Assembly (NCBI GenBank): GCA_902476765.1
Contig: CABSEJ010000056.1
Span: forward strand, 1 to 17,821
DNA length: 17,821 nucleotides
Reading direction: 5' to 3'
Source of the DNA: an uncultured Blautia sp.
GTDB taxonomy: Bacteria > Bacillota > Clostridia > Lachnospirales > Lachnospiraceae
Under the pieces are notes generated by a model. The model worked only from the letters and a program-made list of their open reading frames with translations. It was not told the DNA's origin and did not search any database. Shown one piece after another: positions 1-8,477 of the stretch. The translations under genes were made by a program, and so were the position numbers. Within the stretch, counting starts at the first letter, position 1. Each line of letters begins with the position of its first letter.

Positions 1-2718
1 GCCGGTAGCCATGTTTGCACCGTAGCACTTAGCGCACACACCAATCTTACACTTACAGGTAAGAATTGTACGAATCTTCACGGCTGTATAAGGTTTGCCA
101 TCCTCTTTTACCCCTTCCTGCACCACTTTTGCGGCACGTTTCGGAGTAATCATGTGATTTGCCTTCACAATCACATTTCCATTTTTATCTTTAATTGTCT
201 CGCAGGAGAAACGTCCTGTAATACGCTCCTGAAGACTTTCAATCTCTTCTTTTCCGTCGGCAAAAGCCTTTACCCACATACCCGGAATCTCATCCTTACC
301 GTCGCAACAGTCTACTTCCCGGACAATCAAATCCTGGGAAACATCTACCAGACGTCTTGTCAGGTAACCGGAGTCAGCGGTACGCAGAGCCGTATCGGAC
401 AGACCTTTACGGGCACCGTGAGCAGACATGAAGTACTCCAATACGTCCAGACCTTCACGGAAATTAGACTTAATAGGAAGCTCAATGGTGTGACCTGTTG
501 TATCTGCCATCAAACCACGCATACCGGCCAGCTGCTTGATCTGCTTATCAGAACCACGGGCACCGGAGTCGGCCATCATAAAGATGTTATTGTACTTGTC
601 CAGACCATCCAACAGTGCCTTAGTAAGGGCATCGTCAGTCTTCTTCCAGGTATCCACAACCTCTTTGTAACGCTCTTCCTCTGTAATAAGACCACGCTTG
701 AAGTTCTTGGTAATCAAGTCAACCGTATCCTGGGCCTGCTGAATCATTTCAGGCTTCTGAGGCGGCACAGTCATATCGGAAATGGAAACCGTCATGGCCG
801 CTCTTGTGGAGTATTTATATCCCATGGCCTTAATATGGTCCAGAACCTCTGCAGTCTTAGTTGCGCCGTGGGTGTTGATAACCTTTTCCAGAATCTTCTT
901 CAACTGTTTCTTTCCAACCAGGAAGTCAACCTCAGGAAGAAGCTCATTTCCGGGGATGCTTCTGTCTACAAATCCCAAATCCTGAGGAAGGATTTCGTTA
1001 AACAGAAGACGTCCCAAAGTGGACTGCACAATTCCCTTAGCTACAGTTCCGTCTGCCATGGCCTTTTCCACGTGAACGTTAATCTTGGTCTGCAGAGTAA
1101 TTACCTGGTTTTCATATGCAAGGATAGCCTCATTTACGCTCTTAAAGGTTTTTCCCTCACCCTTATTTCCCGGTCTTTCCTGAGTCAGATAATAAACACC
1201 CAAAACCATATCCTGAGAAGGAACGGCCACAGGGCCTCCGTCTGAAGGCTTCAGCAGGTTATTGGGAGACAGAAGCAGGAAGCGGCATTCTGCCTGAGCT
1301 TCCACGGAAAGCGGAAGGTGAACAGCCATCTGGTCACCGTCAAAGTCAGCGTTGAAAGCCGTACATACCAACGGATGCAGCTTGATTGCCTTACCCTCTA
1401 CCAGGATAGGCTCAAAGGCCTGGATACCCAGTCTGTGAAGGGTAGGAGCTCGGTTCAGCATAACCGGATGCTCTTTAATTACATCTTCCAGAACATCCCA
1501 CACCGCTGGCTCCAGCTTCTCTACCATCTTCTTGGCGTTTTTAATATTGTGAGCCGTACCGTTAGATACCAGCTCTTTCATAACAAAAGGCTTAAACAGC
1601 TCGATAGCCATCTCCTTAGGAAGACCGCACTGGTAAATCTTCAGCTCAGGTCCTACCACGATAACAGAACGTCCGGAATAGTCAACACGCTTACCCAGCA
1701 GGTTCTGACGGAAACGTCCGGATTTACCCTTCAGCATATCGGACAGAGATTTAAGAGCTCTGTTACCCGGGCCGGTTACCGGACGGCCACGGCGTCCGTT
1801 ATCAATCAGGGCGTCCACAGCCTCCTGGAGCATTCTCTTCTCGTTGCGTACAATAATGTCCGGCGCACCCAGCTCCAGCAGTCTTTTCAAACGGTTATTT
1901 CTATTGATAATTCTTCTGTATAAATCATTTAAGTCAGAGGTAGCAAAACGTCCGCCGTCCAGCTGTACCATTGGACGTAAATCCGGAGGAATTACCGGAA
2001 CCACAGTCATAATCATCCACTCCGGACGATTTCCGGATTCACGGAATGCTTCCACTACTTCCAGACGTTTTACGATGCGGGCTCTTTTCTGTCCTGTGGA
2101 ATCCTTCAGACCTGCCTTCAGCTCCTTAGATTCTCTTTCCAGGTCAATGGCCTCCAGAAGCTCTTTGATAGCCTCTGCTCCCATACCTACCTTGAAGGCT
2201 TCCTCGCCGTATTTCTCTCTGGCATCCTGGTATTCCTTCTCTGTAAGTACCTGCTTATACTGCAAATCTGTTGTGCCTGCATCCAGTACGATATAGTTGG
2301 CGAAATACAGTACCTTCTCCAAAGTTCTTGGAGAAAGGTCCAGTATCAATCCCATTCTGGAAGGAATTCCTTTAAAATACCAGATATGGGAAACAGGAGC
2401 CGCCAGCTCAATATGTCCCATGCGCTCCCTGCGGACAGAGGACTTGGTAACTTCCACGCCGCACCTGTCGCAGATTACGCCTTTATAACGGATTTTCTTA
2501 TACTTGCCGCAGTGGCACTCCCAGTCCTTGCTGGGTCCGAAAATCCTCTCGCAGAAAAGGCCGTCCTTTTCTGGTTTTAAGGTTCTATAATTTATGGTTT
2601 CGGGTTTTTTCACTTCACCGTGAGACCATTCCCGGATTTTATCCGGGGATGCCAGCCCGATTTTAATGGCATCAAAGGTCATCGGCTGATATACCTCTTT
2701 GTTTGCTGTTTCTGGCAT
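1..2718 (-). CDS. rpoC: DNA-directed RNA polymerase subunit beta' (RpoC), 3' end outside window
   Basis: Beta' subunit of RNA polymerase, which with RpoB forms the active-site cleft. The frame stays open from the ATG at 2718 to the left edge, giving 906 residues; full-length Firmicute RpoC is about 1200, so roughly 300 C-terminal residues lie outside. The N-terminal zinc-binding domain is visible (C68, C70, C83, C86). The catalytic Mg2+ loop NADFDGD is at residues 456-462 (positions 1333-1353), with all three aspartates present. The last residues read GVCAKCYGANMATG, containing cysteines 888, 895 and 898 of the second zinc site (C890 is an extra). The start MPETANKEVYQPMTFDAIKI is fixed by an AGGAAAGGAG ribosome binding site that overlaps the end of rpoB. 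The gap to rpoB is 14 bp, so the two genes are co-transcribed and probably translationally coupled. No disruption is seen in the part present. Confidence 0.98.
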   Translation of the reverse strand, partial: MPETANKEVYQPMTFDAIKIGLASPDKIREWSHGEVKKPETINYRTLKPEKDGLFCERIFGPSKDWECHCGKYKKIRYKGVICDRCGVEVTKSSVRRERMGHIELAAPVSHIWYFKGIPSRMGLILDLSPRTLEKVLYFANYIVLDAGTTDLQYKQVLTEKEYQDAREKYGEEAFKVGMGAEAIKELLEAIDLERESKELKAGLKDSTGQKRARIVKRLEVVEAFRESGNRPEWMIMTVVPVIPPDLRPMVQLDGGRFATSDLNDLYRRIINRNNRLKRLLELGAPDIIVRNEKRMLQEAVDALIDNGRRGRPVTGPGNRALKSLSDMLKGKSGRFRQNLLGKRVDYSGRSVIVVGPELKIYQCGLPKEMAIELFKPFVMKELVSNGTAHNIKNAKKMVEKLEPAVWDVLEDVIKEHPVMLNRAPTLHRLGIQAFEPILVEGKAIKLHPLVCTAFNADFDGDQMAVHLPLSVEAQAECRFLLLSPNNLLKPSDGGPVAVPSQDMVLGVYYLTQERPGNKGEGKTFKSVNEAILAYENQVITLQTKINVHVEKAMADGTVAKGIVQSTLGRLLFNEILPQDLGFVDRSIPGNELLPEVDFLVGKKQLKKILEKVINTHGATKTAEVLDHIKAMGYKYSTRAAMTVSISDMTVPPQKPEMIQQAQDTVDLITKNFKRGLITEEERYKEVVDTWKKTDDALTKALLDGLDKYNNIFMMADSGARGSDKQIKQLAGMRGLMADTTGHTIELPIKSNFREGLDVLEYFMSAHGARKGLSDTALRTADSGYLTRRLVDVSQDLIVREVDCCDGKDEIPGMWVKAFADGKEEIESLQERITGRFSCETIKDKNGNVIVKANHMITPKRAAKVVQEGVKEDGKPYTAVKIRTILTCKCKIGVCAKCYGANMATG

Positions 2719-2732
2719 TGTGGACTCCTTTC

Positions 2733-5700
2733 CTATTCCTCTTCTTCAAGAGTGTCATCTAAACCTAAGAATACATCATCCTCTTCTTCCGGTTCTTCCT
2801 CAACATCCACCAGCTCTTCTCCCTCAAATTCCTGTTTGGAGAAACCGTGGCGGCCATAGTCCTCTTCATCCCTTCCTCTGGAATCGCCTTCAATGATGTG
2901 GCGCATGTCTGTATCGCCGTAATCGATATTTTCCATGATTTCCACTTCTGTCATATCGTCTCTCAGAACTCTTACGTCCAATCCAAGGGACTGAAGCTCT
3001 TTTAAGAGAACCTTGAAGGACTCCGGAATACCAGGCTCCGGAATGTTGTCGCCTTTGATAATGGCTTCATAAGTCTTCACACGTCCAATCACATCGTCAG
3101 ACTTCACCGTCAGAATTTCCTGCAGGGTGTAGGAAGCGCCATATGCTTCCAGAGCCCAAACCTCCATCTCTCCGAAACGCTGTCCGCCGAACTGGGCTTT
3201 ACCACCCAGAGGCTGCTGTGTAACCAGAGAGTATGGGCCTGTAGAACGTGCGTGAATCTTATCGTCTACCAGGTGGTGCAGCTTCAGATAGTGCATGTGT
3301 CCGATGGTTACCGGGCTGTCGAAATATTCGCCGGTACGTCCGTCTCTCAGTCTTACCTTACCGTCTCTGGAAATAGGAACACCCTTCCACAGCTCTCTGT
3401 GAGCCTTGTTTTCATCCAAAAACTGCATAACCTCAGGTCTTAACGTATCCTGATATTTTGCACGGAACTCTTCAAAATCTTCCGTATTTACATAATCATT
3501 TGCCAGCTCCAGTGTATCCTGGATGTCTGTCTCGTTAGCGCCGTCAAATACCGGAGTTGCAATATTGAATCCCAGGGCTTTGGCCGCAAGGCTCAAATGG
3601 ATTTCCAGCACCTGTCCGATATTCATACGGGAAGGTACGCCTAAGGGGTTCAATACGATGTCCAGAGGACGTCCGTTAGGCAGGAAAGGCATATCCTCCA
3701 CAGGAAGCACTCTGGAAACAACACCCTTGTTTCCGTGACGGCCGGCCATCTTATCACCTACAGAAATCTTTCTCTTCTGGGCAATATAGATACGCACTGC
3801 CTCATTTACGCCCGGAGACAGCTCATCGCCGTTTTCCCTGGTAAATACTTTGGCGTCTACAATAATACCATACTCGCCGTGAGGTACCTTTAAGGAAGTA
3901 TCTCTTACCTCTCTGGCCTTCTCACCGAAAATCGCTCTCAGCAGTCTTTCCTCTGCGGTAAGCTCTGTCTCTCCCTTAGGAGTAACCTTACCAACCAGAA
4001 TATCTCCTGCCCGGACTTCTGCACCGATGCGGATGATACCTCTTTCATCCAAATCTTTTAACGCATCATCGCCCACACCCGGAACGTCTCTTGTAATCTC
4101 TTCCGGTCCCAGCTTGGTATCTCTGGCTTCTGCTTCATATTCTTCAATATGGACAGATGTATAAACATCATCCATAACCAGTCTTTCACTTAAAAGAACA
4201 GCATCCTCGTAGTTGTAGCCTTCCCAGGTCATAAATCCAATCAATGGGTTTTTACCTAAAGCCAGCTCTCCGTTAGAGGTAGACGGACCGTCTGCAATTA
4301 CCTGACCTGCTTCCACATGCTCACCTTTAAACACAATAGGTCTCTGGTTATAGCAGTTGCTCTGGTTGCTTCGCATGAACTTGGTCAGATGATATTCACT
4401 TCTGGTTCCGTCGTCATTCTTAATCACAATTTCCTTGGAAGCTGCACACTCTACAGTACCGGCCTTTTTAGCCAGCACGCATACACCGGAGTCCACTGCT
4501 GCCTTAGCTTCCATACCTGTTCCCACAACCGGGGCCTCTGTAGTCAGAAGAGGCACGGCCTGACGCTGCATGTTGGAACCCATAAGGGCACGGTTAGCAT
4601 CGTCGTTCTGCAGGAAAGGAATCAATGCGGTAGCCACAGAGAACACCATCTTAGGAGACACATCCATGTAATCAAACATATGACGCTCGTACTCCTGTGT
4701 CTCTTCTCTGTAACGACCGGATACATTCTTATGAACAAAATGTCCTTCTGCATCCAGCGGCTCGTTAGCCTGAGCCACATGATAATTATCTTCCTCGTCG
4801 GCAGTCATATATACTACTTCATCGGTAACTCTTGGATTCTTGGGGTCTGATTTATCAATCTTTCTGTAAGGAGCCTCTACAAATCCATATTCGTTAATTC
4901 TGGCATAGGAAGCCAGAGAGTTAATCAGACCGATGTTAGGACCTTCAGGGGTCTCGATAGGACACATTCTGCCGTAATGGGAGTAGTGTACGTCTCGAAC
5001 CTCGAATCCTGCACGGTCTCTGGACAAACCGCCGGGTCCCAATGCAGACAGACGTCTCTTGTGGGTCAGCTCACCCAGAGGGTTGTTCTGGTCCATGAAC
5101 TGAGACAGCTGGGAGGAACCGAAGAATTCCTTCACTGCCGCTGTTACCGGCTTAATGTTAATCAGAGACTGGGGAGAAATTCCCTCTAAGTCCTGAGTTG
5201 TCATTCTCTCACGAACCACTCTTTCCAGTCTGGAAAGACCGATTCTGTACTGGTTCTGAAGCAGCTCGCCTACAGAACGGATACGTCTGTTGCCCAGGTG
5301 GTCAATATCATCGTCTGCTCCCAGGCCGTACTCTAAATGCATATTGTAGTTAATAGAAGCCAGAATATCCTCCTTAGTAATGTGCTTCGGAATCAATTCA
5401 TGAATTTCCTGATGGATGGCTTCCTTAATATCTTCTATATCCTGGTTCTCTTCCAGAATTTTCGCAAGAACAGGGTAATATACTAACTCTGTAACATTTA
5501 ACTGCTTTAATTCCTCTTCGCTTAAATCTACAAAGTTCCGGATGTCTACCGCCATGCTGGAAAGCACCTTGATATTGCGCTCCTCTGCCTGAATCCAGAC
5601 ATATGGCACCGCAGCATTCTGGATTTTGTCCGCCAGGGCTTTATCCACAACGGTACCGGCTTCGGCCATAATCTCTCCTGTTGTTACGTCCACGACTTCC

Positions 5701-6587
5701 TCGGCAAGCTTATGTCCCGCAATACGGTTACGAAGGAGTAATTTCTTATTAAATTTATAACGTCCCACTTTCGCCAGGTCGTAACGGCGTGGGTCAAAGA
5801 ACATGCTGGTAATCAGGCTCTCTGCGCTTTCCACAGCCAGGGGCTCACCCGGGCGAATTTTCTTATACAGCTCCAGCAGACCTTCCTGGTAGTTCTCGGA
5901 AGTATCCTTTGTGAAGCTGGCTAATATCTTTGGTTCTTCGCCAAACAAATCTAAGATTTCTGCATTGGTGCCGATTCCCAGGGCACGAATCAAAACAGTG
6001 ATAGGGACTTTTCTGGTTCTGTCTACACGTACATAGAATACGTCATTGGAGTCTGTTTCGTATTCCAGCCAAGCACCCCTGTTAGGGATAACTGTACAGG
6101 AATACAGGGTTTTACCCAGTTTATCATGTGCAATCGCATAATAGATACCCGGTGAGCGGACAAGCTGGCTTACAATAACACGCTCAGCTCCGTTAATCAC
6201 AAAGGTACCTGTCTCTGTCATCAACGGTAAATCTCCCATGAAGATTTCATGTGTGGTGATTTCGCCGTTTTCTTTATTGTGCAGTCTCACCTTTACCTTT
6301 AAAGGTGCAGCGTAAGTGGCATCTCTCTCTTTGCATTCTTCGATGGAATACTTTCTCTCTTCCTCACACAAAGTAAAGCCAATAAATTCCAAGCTTAATT
6401 TACCGCTATAATCAGCGATAGGAGATATATCTTCAAATACTTCATTTAAGCCTTCGTCCAGGAACCACTGGTAGGAATCTTTCTGAACCTCAATCAGGTT
6501 CGGCATCTCCAGAACCTCTTTTTGGCGCTGGTATGTCATTCGCATACTCTTACCATTAGTTACGGAACGGATTCTGTTTTTCTCCAT
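2733..6587 (-). CDS. rpoB: DNA-directed RNA polymerase subunit beta (RpoB)
   Basis: Beta subunit of RNA polymerase, 1284 residues and full length. Hallmarks in order: the rifampicin-pocket segment SSQLSQFMDQNNPLGELTHK with D499, H509 and S514 (E. coli D516, H526, S531), all in the drug-sensitive state; the GRMCPIETPEGPNIGLI block; the SVGDKMAGRHGNKGVVS block holding active-site lysines; and the C-terminal GGKAQFGGQRFGEMEVWALEAYGA segment. The last ~45 residues are strongly acidic and end DTLEEEE, a tail typical of clostridial RpoB. The ATG at 6587 follows AAGGGG at a spacing of about 10 nt. Transcription probably starts near 6675 from the promoter at 6682-6710. It is followed after 14 bp by rpoC. 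In most bacteria rplJ-rplL come directly before rpoB; here the upstream gene is pgi. Confidence 0.99.
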   Translation of the reverse strand: MEKNRIRSVTNGKSMRMTYQRQKEVLEMPNLIEVQKDSYQWFLDEGLNEVFEDISPIADYSGKLSLEFIGFTLCEEERKYSIEECKERDATYAAPLKVKVRLHNKENGEITTHEIFMGDLPLMTETGTFVINGAERVIVSQLVRSPGIYYAIAHDKLGKTLYSCTVIPNRGAWLEYETDSNDVFYVRVDRTRKVPITVLIRALGIGTNAEILDLFGEEPKILASFTKDTSENYQEGLLELYKKIRPGEPLAVESAESLITSMFFDPRRYDLAKVGRYKFNKKLLLRNRIAGHKLAEEVVDVTTGEIMAEAGTVVDKALADKIQNAAVPYVWIQAEERNIKVLSSMAVDIRNFVDLSEEELKQLNVTELVYYPVLAKILEENQDIEDIKEAIHQEIHELIPKHITKEDILASINYNMHLEYGLGADDDIDHLGNRRIRSVGELLQNQYRIGLSRLERVVRERMTTQDLEGISPQSLINIKPVTAAVKEFFGSSQLSQFMDQNNPLGELTHKRRLSALGPGGLSRDRAGFEVRDVHYSHYGRMCPIETPEGPNIGLINSLASYARINEYGFVEAPYRKIDKSDPKNPRVTDEVVYMTADEEDNYHVAQANEPLDAEGHFVHKNVSGRYREETQEYERHMFDYMDVSPKMVFSVATALIPFLQNDDANRALMGSNMQRQAVPLLTTEAPVVGTGMEAKAAVDSGVCVLAKKAGTVECAASKEIVIKNDDGTRSEYHLTKFMRSNQSNCYNQRPIVFKGEHVEAGQVIADGPSTSNGELALGKNPLIGFMTWEGYNYEDAVLLSERLVMDDVYTSVHIEEYEAEARDTKLGPEEITRDVPGVGDDALKDLDERGIIRIGAEVRAGDILVGKVTPKGETELTAEERLLRAIFGEKAREVRDTSLKVPHGEYGIIVDAKVFTRENGDELSPGVNEAVRIYIAQKRKISVGDKMAGRHGNKGVVSRVLPVEDMPFLPNGRPLDIVLNPLGVPSRMNIGQVLEIHLSLAAKALGFNIATPVFDGANETDIQDTLELANDYVNTEDFEEFRAKYQDTLRPEVMQFLDENKAHRELWKGVPISRDGKVRLRDGRTGEYFDSPVTIGHMHYLKLHHLVDDKIHARSTGPYSLVTQQPLGGKAQFGGQRFGEMEVWALEAYGASYTLQEILTVKSDDVIGRVKTYEAIIKGDNIPEPGIPESFKVLLKELQSLGLDVRVLRDDMTEVEIMENIDYGDTDMRHIIEGDSRGRDEEDYGRHGFSKQEFEGEELVDVEEEPEEEDDVFLGLDDTLEEEE

Positions 6588-6619
6588 TGACGTTTCACCC
6601 CTTGTATGTTTTAATTTAT

Positions 6620-6658
6620 TTATGCGGAAGTCCTCTTTTTACAGACTTCCAGGCATAA
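6620..6658 (-). promoter_or_regulatory. Long hairpin in the rpoB 5' leader
   Basis: In the predicted ~88-nt rpoB leader, TTATGC-CT-GGAAGTC pairs with GACTTCC-GCATAA. This is 13 base pairs with a 2-nt bulge (6651-6652) and an 11-nt A-rich loop. No T run follows on the minus strand, so it does not look like an intrinsic terminator. It could stabilise the mRNA, be an RNase III target, or be a protein-binding site; these roles are guesses. The base pairing itself is directly visible. Confidence 0.6.
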
Positions 6659-6681
6659 CTTGCCATAATAGTGCATTTCTC

Positions 6682-6710
6682 ACTATATCACGTTTTGTCA
6701 AGTATGTCAA
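6682..6710 (-). promoter_or_regulatory. Promoter of rpoBC
   Basis: On the minus strand TTGACA (6710-6705) and TATAGT (6687-6682) are separated by exactly 17 bp, a near-perfect sigma-A promoter, with start of transcription expected near 6675. A second TTGACA lies at 6701-6696 but is only 8 bp from the -10, so it cannot use it. The high quality of the promoter fits a strongly expressed gene that is not served by a ribosomal protein operon upstream. Confidence 0.85.
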
Positions 6711-6851
6711 CAACTATTTTTACATGTTTTTCCAAGGCTTTTTTCGTAATATTTCCGCTATCTGGCTTATATATATCAAGACCCGGACTGCGGCCGGGAG
6801 GAGGAACCCCTTTTATTTGGAAGGATAACCGGAAAACCGTTTCTCATACAA

Positions 6852-6889
6852 CAGGCTCCGGAAAGTGGCTGTTCACTTTCCGGAGCCTG
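6852..6889 (-). terminator. Perfect 16-bp inverted repeat after pgi, probable 3' end hairpin
   Basis: Arms 6852-6867 and 6874-6889 (CAGGCTCCGGAAAGTG and its exact complement) enclose a 6-nt loop. It lies 57 bp past the pgi stop and before the rpoB promoter, where a transcript end is expected. There is no run of Ts after it on the minus strand, and only AAATTG on the plus strand, so it is not a textbook intrinsic terminator. It may instead protect the mRNA end. Smaller inverted repeats (ACCAGT/ACTGGT near 6928-6945, GGGGA/TCCCC near 6915-6925) lie between it and pgi. The rest of 6711-6851 shows no gene. Confidence 0.6.
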
Positions 6890-6945
6890 AAATTGTAACT
6901 ATGGAATCACTGCAGGGGAGTCCCCCGACCAGTGTCCTGACTGGT

Positions 6946-8208
6946 TCAGTTTTTTGTTTTTCCCAAAGCCTTGAACATATAGGCCTTGTAGGCCTCTACC
7001 CCCGGCTGGTCAAAGGCATTGACTCCCATGATTTTACAGGACAGATAGCAGGCAAACTGGAAAAAGTAGAACAACTGGCCGAAATGATAAGCGTCCAGGG
7101 AGTCCAGCTCCAGGGTAAGGCAAGGCAGCTTCTCACTGTGCGCAGCCACCGTAGCCTGATAAGCCGCTCTGTTAATGTCCCGGAAATCTTTTCCGTCCAG
7201 ATAACCAAAAAAGTCCTCCACAAAATCCTTTTCCACTGTCAGAGATTCCTGTTGATTTTTCACATCTAAGAAAGTCTCCAGCATCATAGGGGTTCCGTCC
7301 TGTATGTATTGTCCCACAGAATGAAGCTCCTCTGAAAACTCTCCCGCCATGGGCAGTATTCCCTTATTATCCTTGCCCTCACTTTCTGCAAAGAGCTGAA
7401 TCCACCATTTATAAAACCAGCGGAACCTTGGTTCAAAGCTGGCCAGCATTTCAACCCGGTAACCCTTCTTATATAGAATGTTACGAAGGCATGCATAGCG
7501 GTAAGCCAAATTTTCTTCATAAGAAGCCTTTTGAAGCTGCCTCTGCATATCTGCTGCACCCTGAACCAGAGAGCGAATATCAATGCCTGCCACTGCCATA
7601 GGAAGAAGTCCTACATTACTTATAGCCGTATAGCGTCCTCCGATATTCAGAGGAAATTCCAGAAAGCGGTACCCCTTATCCTTGCAAATCTGCTCTAAGG
7701 AGCTGCCCTTGGTTCCGGTGGCAATAATCCGTTTAGAAGCCTCTTCCCCATATTTCTCGTACAGGTATTTCCGTAGAATACGGAAGGAAACTCCGGGCTC
7801 TAAGGTCTCAAAATTTTTTGCAATGCAATCTATGTATACAGATTTCCCTTCCAGCTCCTTTAGCATCTGCTGCATGGCCCAGGGAGAAAGGGTATTTCCC
7901 CCATACACAATCTTTGGTCCGTTTTCCTGCTTCAATGCCTCTATAACAGACCTGGCAGCATTATTGGAGCCTCCCACACCAATCAGAACAAATACCTCAC
8001 CATTCTGCCGTATTTCCCCAGCCAGATCTTCCAAGGCTGTCAAAGCTTCCTCTCCGGCCCATTCCTCTACATCCAACCATCCCTGGCTGTCCTGATAGCA
8101 GTCCTCTCCGGCCTGAGCCTGTTGTAAAAGCTCTCTGTGCGCCTCTATGAACTGCTTCAGCTTTCTCTTTTCCTCTTCCTTTTGATTATGAATCTTTAAA
8201 TCCAACAT
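6946..8208 (-). CDS. pgi: Glucose-6-phosphate isomerase
   Basis: Cytosolic enzyme interconverting glucose-6-phosphate and fructose-6-phosphate in glycolysis and gluconeogenesis. At 420 residues it is slightly shorter than the ~450 usual for Firmicute enzymes. The sugar-phosphate binding core begins with IGVGGSNNAAR (76-86). Catalytic and substrate residues are all in place: R192 in GGRYT, E275 in FAESEGK, H296 in ELHSVGQ, and K408 in DQPGVEAYK, which is the family signature. IGVGGSNN differs from the common IGIGGSYLG, so the protein is somewhat divergent. The ATG at 8208 has only a weak ribosome binding site (AAAGGG or AGG). It appears to be a single-gene unit with its own TATAAT promoter at about 8244 and a hairpin after its stop. 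Being directly upstream of rpoB is unusual, but the strong promoter between them suggests independent transcription. Confidence 0.93.
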   Translation of the reverse strand: MLDLKIHNQKEEEKRKLKQFIEAHRELLQQAQAGEDCYQDSQGWLDVEEWAGEEALTALEDLAGEIRQNGEVFVLIGVGGSNNAARSVIEALKQENGPKIVYGGNTLSPWAMQQMLKELEGKSVYIDCIAKNFETLEPGVSFRILRKYLYEKYGEEASKRIIATGTKGSSLEQICKDKGYRFLEFPLNIGGRYTAISNVGLLPMAVAGIDIRSLVQGAADMQRQLQKASYEENLAYRYACLRNILYKKGYRVEMLASFEPRFRWFYKWWIQLFAESEGKDNKGILPMAGEFSEELHSVGQYIQDGTPMMLETFLDVKNQQESLTVEKDFVEDFFGYLDGKDFRDINRAAYQATVAAHSEKLPCLTLELDSLDAYHFGQLFYFFQFACYLSCKIMGVNAFDQPGVEAYKAYMFKALGKTKN

Positions 8209-8243
8209 AAGCCTAAACCCTTTATCTTTTTATATTTTTTCTT

Positions 8244-8270
8244 ATTATACACTTTTATTCCTGCGAGCAA
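8244..8270 (-). promoter_or_regulatory. Probable pgi promoter
   Basis: A perfect -10 TATAAT (8249-8244 on the minus strand) sits 35 bp ahead of the pgi ATG. The -35 is poor: TTGTTG at 18 bp or TTGCTC at 15 bp are the only candidates. The -10 abuts the hairpin-rich element on its upstream side, so the promoter could be part of that element. Confidence 0.55.
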
Positions 8271-8280
8271 CAAGCCAAGC

Positions 8281-8449
8281 GGACATGCCTGCATGTCCAT
8301 TTTGCGGTGCTGTGTGCCGGTGGCACACCCTCAGCCCCACCGAAGTGGAACGGCAGACCTGCCGCAAGGGTCTAATCCCCCGATGCTTGCATCAGGGTAT
8401 TTGACTTATAATCTTCATACCCTATCCGGACAAAGTCCCACAGGGACTT
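8281..8449 (-). ncRNA. Hairpin-dense intergenic element, possible structured RNA or interspersed repeat
   Basis: No coding signal; instead a chain of short perfect inverted repeats. They are GGACATG/CATGTCC (8281-8298), GTGTGCC/GGCACAC (8312-8328), CCAC/GTGG (8337-8348), CGGCAG/CTGCCG (8351-8364), GATGC/GCATC (8382-8393), AGGGTAT/ATACCCT (8394-8423) and AAGTCCC/GGGACTT (8433-8449). Read on the minus strand the CCAC hairpin has a C(UUCG)G loop, a notably stable RNA tetraloop. The GATGC stem also extends to CCCTGATGC/GCATCGGGG with a G-U pair that is a C-A mismatch on the plus strand. Both points favour a minus-strand RNA. The extended GATGC stem shares bases 8394-8397 with the AGGGTAT stem, so those two forms exclude each other. 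It lies 28 bp past the symporter gene and just before the pgi promoter. It could be the 3' UTR, a separate RNA or a dispersed repeat. Confidence 0.5.
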
Positions 8450-8477
8450 GTTCATATGTTCAGAAAGGGCAGTTTCT

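Noticed and set aside
154..1245. 363-codon open frame on the plus strand
   Set aside because: It runs antisense through the conserved rpoC catalytic region, has no ribosome binding site, and reads as a low-complexity mirror of rpoC codons.
4317..4850. 177-codon plus-strand frame inside rpoB
   Set aside because: Antisense shadow of a strongly conserved essential gene; no start signals or recognisable domain.
5061..5093. Possible rifampicin resistance changes in RpoB
   Set aside because: The key positions D499, H509 and S514 all carry the sensitive residues; the G in NPLGE varies normally among Firmicutes.
8281..8449. CRISPR array or tRNA in the hairpin-rich gap
   Set aside because: The inverted repeats differ from each other with no repeated unit or spacers, and no cloverleaf with a T-loop can be found.
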